From: Candidatus Bathyarchaeota archaeon
Lineage (GTDB): Archaea; Thermoproteota; Bathyarchaeia; Bathyarchaeales; DTEX01
DNA: 5,931 nucleotides
Assembly: GCA_021158305.1 (NCBI GenBank)
Contig: JAGGUU010000048.1
Span: forward strand, 1 to 5,931
Reading direction: 5' to 3'
Below the pieces are notes generated by a model. The model was not told the DNA's origin. It did not search any database and was given only the letters and a program-made list of their open reading frames with translations. This document shows, piece after piece, positions 1-5,931 of this stretch. Both the position numbers and the translations under genes were made by a program. The number at the start of each line of letters is the position of its first letter. Within the stretch, counting starts at the first letter, position 1.

Positions 1-20
1 ATCAATCATCACCATTATAT

Positions 21-605
21 TTGCCCGGTGCGACCACCGTCGGCATTCTATGTAAGGATGGAGTTGTCTTAGCGTCGGAGAAGAGGGTTTCCTACGGGAA
101 CCTCGTTCTCAGTCGCTCCGGAAAGAAAGTATTCAAAATAACACCGAACATAGGCGCGGCGTGTGCAGGGCTTGTCTCAGACATGCAGACACTTGTGCGT
201 GAGGTAGGAGCATACGCAAATCTCTTTAGGCTTGAGGTTAATCGTCCAATAACTGTTAGAGCCGTTGCGAAGCTCATGTCAAACCTACTCTTCAACAGAA
301 GGCTCTATCCGCTAATAACACAGACAGTCGTCGGCGGAGTTGACGAAGACGGGCCAGCACTGTATGTTCTAGACTTGCTAGGCTCAAATATTCCAGACAA
401 TTACACAGCTGTCGGATCCGGAGCTGAAATGGCAATAGGCGTCTTAGAGGAGTATTATAGGGAAGATATGACCGTGGAAGAGGGAAAGAAACTCGCAGAG
501 AAGGCGATAAGATCCGCTATAAGCCGAGATGCTATGAGCGGAGATGGCATAGACTTCATGATCATAACTAAGGATGGAGTTAAAGAGGAATCAATCAAGT
601 TCTAA
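21..605 (+). CDS. psmB: 20S proteasome beta subunit, probably non-catalytic paralogue
   Basis: Subunit of the cytosolic 20S proteasome core. Family features: TVGI strand near residues 6-9, KDGVVLASEKR (12-22), SGKK (33-36), LYVLDLLGS (114-122), the VGSG turn (131-134) and SRDAMSGDGID (168-178). It resembles the Sulfolobus beta paralogue that begins with a PATAIG-like motif (recalled, not searched). Aligned with Thermoplasma PsmB, whose mature chain starts TTTVGI, this protein reads ATTVGI, so the catalytic Thr1 position is Ala4. The partner residues remain: Glu20 (E17), Lys36 (K33), Asp170 (D166) and Ser173 (S169). A non-cleaved, inactive subunit that assembles with a separate active beta subunit is the likely interpretation. 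The TTG start at 21 has no ribosome binding site before it and the frame stays open to the left edge, so the true start may lie outside the window. The AMMECR1 gene follows on the same strand. Confidence 0.95.
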   Translation: MPGATTVGILCKDGVVLASEKRVSYGNLVLSRSGKKVFKITPNIGAACAGLVSDMQTLVREVGAYANLFRLEVNRPITVRAVAKLMSNLLFNRRLYPLITQTVVGGVDEDGPALYVLDLLGSNIPDNYTAVGSGAEMAIGVLEEYYREDMTVEEGKKLAEKAIRSAISRDAMSGDGIDFMIITKDGVKEESIKF

Positions 606-667
606 ATCTAACTTCCTTCTTAACTCAGGAGTTTAGGCTTTTAAGGAGTAACTGCTCATTTAGACTT

Positions 668-672
668 GAGGG
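668..672 (+). promoter_or_regulatory. Shine-Dalgarno motif GAGGG deciding the AMMECR1 start
   Basis: GAGGG lies 8 bases before the ATG at 681. It overlaps the in-frame TTG at 666, which itself has no upstream motif. This favours 681 over 666 as the start. Confidence 0.65.
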
Positions 673-680
673 TTGCATGC

Positions 681-1349
681 ATGCGTTTCAGCTTAACTAG
701 AGAGGAAGGAGAACTCCTCGTCAAGCTTGCTCGAAAGGCGGTTGAGAGAAACCTCAAGGATGGAATCATAATAAGCCCCCCAGACAATGTCTCCGAAAAC
801 CTTCAAGAGCCAAGAGGAGTCTTCGTGACGATAAACGCTCTCCGGAGGGGAAAAAGGGAACTTAGGGGATGCATCGGATTCCCATACCCAACATATCCTC
901 TAGTAAGGGCGGTTATTGAAGCAGCTATAGAATCAGCCACTAGGGATCCAAGATTCCCACCGCTATCTATGAAGGAACTGAACAATGTTGTATTCGAGGT
1001 AAGTGTTCTAACACCTCCGGAACTAATAAAGGTCTCTTCGCCGAAGGAGTATCCGTCTAAAGTGAATGTTGGAGTTGACGGATTAATAGTTGAACGCGGA
1101 TTCAATAAGGGACTTCTGCTTCCACAAGTTCCCGTCGAATGGGGATGGGATTCTGAAGAGTTTCTATGTCAATGTTGTATGAAAGCAGGATTAACACCAG
1201 ACTGCTGGGTGCTTCACGGAACAAAGATATACAAATTTTCATGCATCCTACTGATAGAATTGGAGCCTAACGGGAGAATAGTCTCAGTGGATCTTCGCGA
1301 GGAGAATGGATTCAAAAAGCTTAAGGAGATCTTAAAGGAAGGGTCGTGA
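681..1349 (+). CDS. AMMECR1-domain protein
   Basis: Member of the AMMECR1 family (also called AmmeMemoRadiSam system protein A), known in archaea, bacteria and eukaryotes; its biochemical role is not established. From Met681 the protein has 222 residues, close to the roughly 200-residue archaeal homologues. Visible signatures are GVFVT (46-50), the family hallmark LRGCIG with Cys64 (61-66), DPRFPPL (89-95), FEVSVLTPPELI (105-116), GLLLPQVPVEWGWD (144-157) and AGLTPDCW (169-176). An extra cysteine cluster sits at 163, 165 and 166. The ATG at 681 is preferred to the longer TTG start at 666 because GAGGG lies 8 bases before it and the protein then starts like archaeal homologues. The gene lies about 75 bases after the proteasome gene and is probably co-transcribed with it. 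No Memo or radical SAM partner is present in the window. Confidence 0.93.
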   Translation: MRFSLTREEGELLVKLARKAVERNLKDGIIISPPDNVSENLQEPRGVFVTINALRRGKRELRGCIGFPYPTYPLVRAVIEAAIESATRDPRFPPLSMKELNNVVFEVSVLTPPELIKVSSPKEYPSKVNVGVDGLIVERGFNKGLLLPQVPVEWGWDSEEFLCQCCMKAGLTPDCWVLHGTKIYKFSCILLIELEPNGRIVSVDLREENGFKKLKEILKEGS

Positions 1350-1458
1350 GGATAGCTTAAGAGTAAATCAATCTACGAATCCATGTGTTATTAAGCCAAT
1401 TTTCGCCTTTCCATCATCTTACTTGAGGAATTCTCAGATGCTAAAAATCCTTCGCCAC
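1350..1458. other. convergent intergenic spacer
   Basis: The 109 bases separate the 3' ends of the AMMECR1 and Xaa-Pro dipeptidase genes. No open frame or RNA gene is apparent. Short T tracts on the plus strand (1400-1403, 1408-1410) and five T on the minus strand (1447-1443) could end transcription in each direction. No strong hairpin is visible. Confidence 0.5.
1443..1447 (-). terminator. possible oligo-T terminator after the dipeptidase gene
   Basis: A run of five T on the minus strand begins 11 bases past the dipeptidase stop codon. Archaeal termination often relies on such U-rich tracts without a hairpin. The run is short, so support is weak. Confidence 0.3.
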
Positions 1459-2529
1459 TCACACTTGATATATGTAAGGAGCATCAGTCAACTTTTCAAC
1501 CCCGCTATCCAAGACTAGAACGGTGTCTTCTATTCTAACGCCTCCAAAACCTGGAATATAGATTCCAGGCTCGATTGTTAATACATTGCCCTCTGAAAGA
1601 ACATCCTTGCTATACGGATTTAACGTTGGCGGCTCATGAATGTCCAGTCCGACGCCATGTCCCAGTCCATGAACAAAGTATTCCCCGTATCCAGCCCTTG
1701 ATATAAAGTCCCTTGCAATATGATCGATCTCTCGAGCCTCAACTCCCGCTCTGACATTTTCAGCTGCTAGCATCTGAGCCTTCCTAACCGTCTCGTAAAT
1801 CTTGAGTTGCTTCGGCGAAGGTTTGCCTATAATAAACGTTCTGGTCATGTCTGAGCAGTAACTCCTATACTTTGCGCCTACATCTACAACGACAAAGTCT
1901 CCTTCCTTCATCACTCGATCCCCGCAACCTCCATGGGGATAAGCTGAATTCAGACCGGAACTGACGATTGTGTCGAAAGAAACCCCGTCTGAACCCTTCT
2001 TTCTCATTGCATATTCGATCTCGGCGGCAACCTCCCGCTCGCTGATTCCAGCCTCAACGATCTCTAGGGCCTTCTGCATTCCCAGACTCGTTAGCTCAGC
2101 TGCCTTCTTCATGAGGGAGATCTCATCGCTATCTTTGATCTTCCTCAGAGACCACATAACGTTGCTTGCATCCTTGAACTCTACGTTGTCTAAGCGTTCC
2201 TTCAGTTTTAGATAGGTGGATACGGTTAAAGAATCAAAGCCGAGTCTATGAATCTTCCAAGCCTTAAGCATCTCCGCGGTTTCATCAACAAGAATCTCCC
2301 CATGCTTCACAAGTTTTACAAGCACCCCTTTGGCTTTAGCCCTTGCAGCCTCGTAGTTGACTCCGTACACAAAGAGCATATTCTCACCATTCCTTGAGAT
2401 GAGAAGCAATGAGCCGCCTTCGAAGCTAGTGAGATACTCCATATTTTTAGCGTTCGTGATGAGGAGACAATCAAGACTCTTAGACTCCATAAGACAGAGC
2501 AGTTTCTCAACACGGTTCTTCAGATTCAT
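1459..2529 (-). CDS. pepQ: Xaa-Pro dipeptidase (prolidase), M24 family
   Basis: Cytosolic metallopeptidase that hydrolyses dipeptides with C-terminal proline; an Xaa-Pro aminopeptidase activity is also possible in this family. The N-terminal creatinase-like domain spans about residues 1-130 and the pita-bread catalytic domain about 135-356. All five metal ligands are visible: Asp216 (VVVDVGA), Asp227 (SDMTRT), His291 (HGLGHGVG), Glu320 (TIEPGIY) and Glu334 (GVRIEDT). His199 (YPHGG) and His298 (DIHEP) also fit the family. The ligand positions sit a constant seven residues from those I recall for Pyrococcus furiosus prolidase. The start at 2529 gives 356 residues and the normal N-terminus, with GGGAG 11 bases before it. 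An ATG at 2550 would add seven residues but has no ribosome binding site. It lies just downstream of the nitroreductase gene, probably in the same transcript, and may finish degrading peptides left by the proteasome. Confidence 0.93.
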   Translation of the reverse strand: MNLKNRVEKLLCLMESKSLDCLLITNAKNMEYLTSFEGGSLLLISRNGENMLFVYGVNYEAARAKAKGVLVKLVKHGEILVDETAEMLKAWKIHRLGFDSLTVSTYLKLKERLDNVEFKDASNVMWSLRKIKDSDEISLMKKAAELTSLGMQKALEIVEAGISEREVAAEIEYAMRKKGSDGVSFDTIVSSGLNSAYPHGGCGDRVMKEGDFVVVDVGAKYRSYCSDMTRTFIIGKPSPKQLKIYETVRKAQMLAAENVRAGVEAREIDHIARDFISRAGYGEYFVHGLGHGVGLDIHEPPTLNPYSKDVLSEGNVLTIEPGIYIPGFGGVRIEDTVLVLDSGVEKLTDAPYIYQV

Positions 2530-2562
2530 CTTTCCATGATCTCCCTGCATAAATGAAGAAGC

Positions 2563-3075
2563 TCACCAATGATTGTAGCTGATGATCTCCTTTAAAGGCT
2601 TCCTTTGGGTTACGGGACCTTTCTCTTCAGCTGGATACCCGAGAGGAGTTAAGGCTACAACTCGCACTTCATCAGGAATTCCCAAAATCCTCTTCACCTC
2701 TTCTTCTCGGAAAGCTCCGATCCAGCATGTTCCAAGCCCCTGCTCCCAAGCCTCGAGAATAAGATCCTGCATTGCTATTGCCAAGTCAACCTTCCAATAT
2801 TCCTCTCCGTCGCTTCTAACCCAAGCCTCACCGGGCAATGCACAGGCAACAATGATCACAGGAGCAGAGACGAACCAGTCCCTGTCATAGGCAGCTCTGA
2901 GCTCTTCCTTAACTTTTGGATCAGTTACAACTATGAATTTCCAAGGTTGACGATTAGCAGCCGAGGGTGAAAGTCTAGCTGCCTCCAAAATCTTGGAGAG
3001 TTTCTCTTGCTCAATTGGCTTATTTAAGTACTTCCTTATACTTCTCCTTGTCCTGATAGCGTCGAAAACATCCAT
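2563..3075 (-). CDS. nitroreductase-family FMN protein
   Basis: Probable homodimeric, FMN-dependent NAD(P)H oxidoreductase of the nitroreductase superfamily. The substrate cannot be told from sequence. The protein has 170 residues, typical of the short form. FMN-contact motifs are TRRSIRKY (9-16), SPSAANRQPW (36-45), TCWIGAF (116-122), PLGYP (144-148) and the C-terminal RKPLKEI stretch (158-164). Segments 72-79 and 96-114 match the core strand and the long dimer helix. The ATG at 3075 is chosen over the in-frame GTG at 3084: AAGGGTG lies six bases before it and itself contains that GTG, and MDVFDAI is the usual family N-terminus. It is the first gene of a unit that continues into the dipeptidase 33 bases later. 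No shared pathway between the two is evident. Confidence 0.92.
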   Translation of the reverse strand: MDVFDAIRTRRSIRKYLNKPIEQEKLSKILEAARLSPSAANRQPWKFIVVTDPKVKEELRAAYDRDWFVSAPVIIVACALPGEAWVRSDGEEYWKVDLAIAMQDLILEAWEQGLGTCWIGAFREEEVKRILGIPDEVRVVALTPLGYPAEEKGPVTQRKPLKEIISYNHW

Positions 3076-3081
3076 TACAAA

Positions 3082-3088
3082 CACCCTT
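3082..3088 (-). promoter_or_regulatory. Shine-Dalgarno motif AAGGGTG for the nitroreductase gene
   Basis: On the minus strand AAGGGTG precedes the ATG at 3075 by six bases (TTTGTA). Its GGTG pairs with the CACC of the archaeal 16S rRNA tail. The motif contains the upstream GTG that would otherwise be a candidate start. Confidence 0.6.
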
Positions 3089-3107
3089 CTACATGTTGGA
3101 AACTAGC

Positions 3108-3122
3108 CTTAAATAGTATTTC
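3108..3122 (-). promoter_or_regulatory. predicted BRE/TATA promoter of the nitroreductase-dipeptidase unit
   Basis: On the minus strand GAAATAC is followed by TATTTAAG, a fair match to an archaeal BRE plus TATA box. A start site about 25 bases downstream would fall near 3086, just before the Shine-Dalgarno motif, giving a leader of roughly a dozen bases. Assigned by eye only. Confidence 0.5.
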
Positions 3123-3125
3123 CTG

Positions 3126-3133
3126 CATATAAG
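3126..3133 (+). promoter_or_regulatory. predicted TATA box for the DUF1893 gene
   Basis: CATATAAG lies about 54 bases before the ATG at 3184. It would start transcription near 3155 and leave a leader of about 28 bases containing the ribosome binding site. The upstream bases are a poor BRE, so the orientation is uncertain; the element is nearly symmetric and could also be read on the minus strand. Confidence 0.4.
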
Positions 3134-3171
3134 AAATCCAAAAAGCAACGATGGATATTCCACGTACTTGC

Positions 3172-3178
3172 AAGGAAG
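3172..3178 (+). promoter_or_regulatory. Shine-Dalgarno motif AAGGAAG for the DUF1893 gene
   Basis: AAGGAAG sits five bases before the ATG at 3184, a good position for translation initiation, and supports that start. Confidence 0.55.
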
Positions 3179-3183
3179 CATAA

Positions 3184-3621
3184 ATGATAAAAGATCTAGA
3201 AAGGGCTAGGGAGATACTTAGGGAGGAGAAATTGTCGTTAGTGATCGTAAAGAATGGAGAAGTAATCTTTAGCTCCAGCTCTCCAGGGATAAGCAGCATA
3301 CTTCAAGCAATAGAAGACCTCGGCGACCGCATCTCAGGAGCCTCAGTAGCGGATAAGGTGGTTGGGAAAGCAGCCGCTCTGCTCTTTGCATATTCACGTA
3401 TTAAAGGGGCATATGCAGTTATACTAAGCATTGAAGGATTAAATACTCTCAGGAAGAATCGCATTCTCGTAGACTATGAGAATCTTGTGCCGAGAATACT
3501 CAATAAGAGTGGAAAGGATATTTGCCCATTCGAGAAAATCGTGCTAGAGGTTGAGTCGCCAAGTCAAGCCTATAAGGAACTTAAGAAAGTTGCGAAGGAA
3601 ATAATGAGGAAACAGGAATAA
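3184..3621 (+). CDS. DUF1893 family protein (cytidine deaminase-like fold)
   Basis: Small 145-residue protein of the DUF1893 family. The Thermotoga maritima member TM1506 has a known structure with a cytidine deaminase-like fold but no established activity. Recognisable elements are the strand pair LSLVIVKNGEVIFSSSS (17-33), the GIS turn (35-37), the family hallmark from Ser51 to Tyr70 containing GASVADKVVGKAAA, the AYAVILS strand (76-82) and ICPFE (113-117). The zinc-binding His/Cys-Ala-Glu and Pro-Cys-x-x-Cys motifs of true deaminases are absent, so deaminase activity is not expected. The C-terminal 30 residues form a charged helix ending MRKQE. The start is supported by AAGGAAG five bases upstream. 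The gene stands alone on the plus strand, divergent from the nitroreductase unit and with its stop only 8 bases from that of the convergent AAA+ gene. Confidence 0.88.
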   Translation: MIKDLERAREILREEKLSLVIVKNGEVIFSSSSPGISSILQAIEDLGDRISGASVADKVVGKAAALLFAYSRIKGAYAVILSIEGLNTLRKNRILVDYENLVPRILNKSGKDICPFEKIVLEVESPSQAYKELKKVAKEIMRKQE

Positions 3622-3629
3622 GGGTATGT

Positions 3630-5453
3630 TCACTTCTCATCCTGGAAAACCTCGGAAAGAACCTCATCTGGCTTGAAGGCCTCTCTCGATCTTATTGATG
3701 CTTCCTCAACGTAGAGCTGAACAGCATATTTCAAAGCCTCCTTACTAACAGGAATATAATCTTCCTCATAGCGGAAGTAATCCATAAGGGAGGCTGCACA
3801 TGCGAAGCGAAGAGCTTTATCTTCAAGTCTTGCTGAGAACTTCACCATTCCATCAGGTATGCGCTCAAGAATGGCGGCCCGCGCCTTTCCAATAATCTCG
3901 AAGACCTCGGGGGTTATCATGACTGGCTTATATGGGAAACGTTTCTGAATTAAGGGATGACGGGTCTCAATGGCATAGACGAGCGTCAGGTGATCTCTAA
4001 TCTTCTTAGCGTCTCTTTCAACATCTATTATTCCCAAAGCTAGCCTCATCTGACTCTTCGTGATCTCCAAGAACCTCTCCTTAGTTAAGCGGTGCAGCCT
4101 ACAGAGCATCCTATCCTCGATAGCATTAAAGTTGGGATCTTGAATTGTAATTTCGTAGCCTTTTCGATGAACAGAGACATTATAGTTAACTGAGAAAAAT
4201 GAAGTAAACCTGTAAGGGCCGATCACCTCGCTATGCGTCTCATACTTTATCACTCCCTGCTCCATAGCTATCTTTAAAGGCTCAACCATACCCTTATACC
4301 TGAAGAAGTCATTGAACTCTGGAACAATAAAGTTAAAGACTCTGCCAGCGTATGCCTCGCCGATTCTGATGAAAAACGCGGGCGTCATGCCGCCGCAGTA
4401 TCGATTTCTTCCTGGAAGACCATGAGCCCCTATCTTAGCACTTGGTTTTCCGAGGATCATATCTCTGGTTGAGAAGCTTTTTCCGGTTCCCGGATCTCCG
4501 AAGAGAGCCAGCGACCAGCCTGTCTTCTTGCCAGTCTCACCTCTCTCGTGAACGATATTAACATTCGCCAATCCATACTGCTGGGTTATGCTAAGGAGAC
4601 TATCAAAGTAGAGTATAGGTCCGAAACGCTCTTTTAAGTAAGATGCAAGATACTCTATTCCGAAGTTCTTGCCAAACTTGATAGTTTTCTCAAGCCTATT
4701 CTTTAGGAGATCGGCTAGATATCTGTCGAACTCCTCATCCATCCGTCTTATCCTTTCCCGTTCTTCCGCTAGGGGATCTGGAGCCTTCTTCTCCTTCCTT
4801 CCATGCTCTGTAGCCATACCGGATTCTTCGGAAATCTTCACAACTTCCGGGAGAAGGGAGACGCGTCTCCTCCGTCTTCTCTTTACGCCGAGCTCAGCCT
4901 CCAAAAGCGGAATCGTCTCTTCTAAGATCCTCCATTCCTTATATCGTTCCCCAACATACGACTGGACGATAAGTCCTAGGCGAGTTAATCCTTCAAGAAC
5001 TTCCTCGAGATTCTTTGACTTCACATCTTTCCTTATCTCGTTTAAATTAGCAACGCCGTCCCTTTTTAGAAGAGACTTAAGAATGAGAATGACGTCGGAT
5101 CCGTAGAGCAACCTAGCCTTCTGAATAGCCTTCTCAACGGTTTTTCCAAACCCGTCTATTTTGAGCCTACCATCCTGCAGGACATAGTATTTGCCTCTAA
5201 AAACAGTCCACTCCCTCGGCTTATACTTCTTGAAGATCTTCAGCAACATATCGTCGTCTAGAAATGCTCCAAGAGCTAGACATGCCTTATCTTCATCTTT
5301 CATCCCCCATCCACTTGAGATCCTCTTGAAATACGGAATATCGAGATCCCTTCCAATCTGATAGATGACCACTTTAGGATAAGCCCTCTTCAGAAGCATG
5401 GCTCGTTCAAGAGTCTTCTCATTCTTTTCTGTGGTCTTCACCAATTCCAGCAC
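3630..5453 (-). CDS. MCM-like AAA+ ATPase with N-terminal winged helix, function unknown
   Basis: Predicted 607-residue ATPase. Walker A is GDPGTGKS (319-326). The Walker B strand FNFIVPEF (373-380) has Pro378-Glu379 where Asp-Glu is usual. AMEQG (396-400) followed by a hairpin-like segment resembles the helix-2 insert of MCM helicases. Sensor 1 is probably Asn423 in FFSVNYN, an arginine finger could be Arg448 or Arg452 (DRMLCRL), and FSARLEDKALRF (539-550) resembles the MCM sensor-2 lid. About residues 118-180 look like a winged helix. Seven basic residues (191-197) and a charged, probably helical linker (226-260) follow. Residues 1-117 match nothing I know. No MCM zinc finger or OB domain is evident, so it is not a replicative MCM. 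The GTG start has GAGG only four bases upstream; a TTG at 5444, six bases after AAAGGTG, is an alternative. It lies 18 bases after the upstream gene, probably in one operon. A DNA-acting motor is inferred, not shown. Confidence 0.85.
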   Translation of the reverse strand: MLELVKTTEKNEKTLERAMLLKRAYPKVVIYQIGRDLDIPYFKRISSGWGMKDEDKACLALGAFLDDDMLLKIFKKYKPREWTVFRGKYYVLQDGRLKIDGFGKTVEKAIQKARLLYGSDVILILKSLLKRDGVANLNEIRKDVKSKNLEEVLEGLTRLGLIVQSYVGERYKEWRILEETIPLLEAELGVKRRRRRRVSLLPEVVKISEESGMATEHGRKEKKAPDPLAEERERIRRMDEEFDRYLADLLKNRLEKTIKFGKNFGIEYLASYLKERFGPILYFDSLLSITQQYGLANVNIVHERGETGKKTGWSLALFGDPGTGKSFSTRDMILGKPSAKIGAHGLPGRNRYCGGMTPAFFIRIGEAYAGRVFNFIVPEFNDFFRYKGMVEPLKIAMEQGVIKYETHSEVIGPYRFTSFFSVNYNVSVHRKGYEITIQDPNFNAIEDRMLCRLHRLTKERFLEITKSQMRLALGIIDVERDAKKIRDHLTLVYAIETRHPLIQKRFPYKPVMITPEVFEIIGKARAAILERIPDGMVKFSARLEDKALRFACAASLMDYFRYEEDYIPVSKEALKYAVQLYVEEASIRSREAFKPDEVLSEVFQDEK

Positions 5454-5471
5454 CTTTCCTCTTGATAGAAT

Positions 5472-5930
5472 CTATGGCTTTAAGTATTCCTCCAAAATTC
5501 TTCCACCTTCATCATTGCTTATCCATCCTTCTTCAACTAGCCTTTCAATCCCCTCTTTAACGTCGCTTATAAACTTTGGCGAGTTCAAGAGGTTATTTGA
5601 CGTTCCTACCTTAAAGAGGGCCTTTCTAAACGGGACATCAGACTCAATCTTCCTTTCGAGTCTTCCGAAGACTTCCTTACTGATGCTCGGAAATCTTTGA
5701 TTGAGTAAAAGCCCCATTCTTGCTTCAAGACTGAAGGAAAACAGCATTCTCTTGATCCTCTGAATAGTACTCGTGTAGCTCTTTGCTACAGCTGGGGGGA
5801 ATATTTCAGCCCTGACCTTTCTTGAAGACTCAAAGATAGTTATGTAGAAGGGAACGGCGATCAGCGATGTTTCCTCGATCTTGAACGGAACCATTTTGTT
5901 CTCAATCTTCTTCATGTCTTCGGTCTTCTT
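5472..5930 (-). CDS. unrecognised protein, C-terminal part, operon partner of the AAA+ ATPase
   Basis: I do not recognise this family. The visible C-terminal part is about 153 residues. The frame is open to the right edge, reading KKTED before the Met at 5915, and that Met has no clear ribosome binding site, so the gene probably continues beyond the window. A 147-residue protein starting at 5915 remains possible. Visible features are a beta-rich stretch SLIAVPFYITIF followed by a basic segment and EIFPPAVA, then mainly helices, ending in an acidic amphipathic region (VKEGIERLVEEGWIS) and EEYLKP. No signal peptide, membrane segment, cysteine pair or nucleotide-binding motif is seen in this part. 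It ends 18 bases before the AAA+ ATPase gene on the same strand, which suggests co-transcription and a shared complex or pathway. Confidence 0.7.
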   Translation of the reverse strand, partial: KKTEDMKKIENKMVPFKIEETSLIAVPFYITIFESSRKVRAEIFPPAVAKSYTSTIQRIKRMLFSFSLEARMGLLLNQRFPSISKEVFGRLERKIESDVPFRKALFKVGTSNNLLNSPKFISDVKEGIERLVEEGWISNDEGGRILEEYLKP

Positions 5931-5931
5931 C

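Noticed and set aside
30..38. Second Thr (T5) of the proteasome subunit acting as the nucleophile
   Set aside because: Self-processing in this family needs Gly before Thr1. Here T5 follows Ala and aligns with Thr2, so a shifted active site is unlikely.
638..645. CTTTTAAG as a TATA box for a separate AMMECR1 promoter
   Set aside because: The predicted start site would fall on the ribosome binding site and the BRE is weak, so read-through from psmB is as likely.
803..1105. Minus-strand open frame of 100 codons inside the AMMECR1 gene
   Set aside because: It lies opposite strongly conserved AMMECR1 motifs and has a composition typical of an antisense shadow.
1425..1437. Possible hairpin TGAG-GAATT-CTCA in the convergent spacer
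   Set aside because: The stem has only four base pairs and no T run follows it, so it is not convincing as a terminator.
3075..3299. Minus-strand open frame of 74 codons over the divergent promoter and the DUF1893 start
   Set aside because: It overlaps the well-supported DUF1893 gene and both promoters, has no family features and lacks a convincing ribosome binding site.
4669..5106. Plus-strand open frame of 145 codons inside the AAA+ gene
   Set aside because: It is antisense to the winged helix and linker region, serine/arginine-rich as expected for a shadow frame, and resembles no family.
3630..5453. The ATPase as the replicative MCM helicase
   Set aside because: It lacks a recognisable MCM N-terminal OB fold and zinc finger, the Walker B motif is altered, and the winged helix lies before the ATPase rather than after it.

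Overview
The window looks archaeal. It encodes a 20S proteasome beta subunit, an archaeal-type AMMECR1 protein, a Pyrococcus-like Xaa-Pro dipeptidase and a DUF1893 protein. Short leaders carry TATA-like boxes and Shine-Dalgarno motifs matching the 3' end of archaeal 16S rRNA. The beta subunit resembles the non-catalytic crenarchaeal (Sulfolobus-type) paralogue, which points to the TACK group. The lineage cannot be fixed from this sequence alone. There are no rRNA, tRNA, CRISPR or mobile elements. Both outer genes may run off the window edges.

Layout: (1) 1-1349, plus strand: a proteasome beta subunit whose nucleophile threonine position holds alanine, then an AMMECR1-family protein. (2) 1350-1458: a convergent intergenic gap with weak oligo-T tracts. 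(3) 1459-3075, minus strand: a probable two-gene unit, with a nitroreductase-family flavoprotein upstream and an M24 Xaa-Pro dipeptidase downstream. (4) 3085-3183: a compact divergent promoter region. (5) 3184-3621, plus strand: a DUF1893 protein. (6) 3630-5930, minus strand: a tight pair made of an unrecognised protein (C-terminal part only) followed by a 607-residue AAA+ ATPase with an MCM-like core, a predicted winged helix, an arginine tract and an unfamiliar N-terminal domain.

The left half has a protein and peptide turnover flavour: a structural or regulatory proteasome subunit plus a peptidase that cleaves Xaa-Pro dipeptides. The right half holds the most novel material. The ATPase has an intact Walker A motif, but its Walker B acidic pair appears as Pro-Glu. 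It is paired with a protein I cannot place. I regard this pair as the best candidate for an undescribed system. Its function is unknown, and a role on DNA is only inferred from the MCM-like core and the winged helix.
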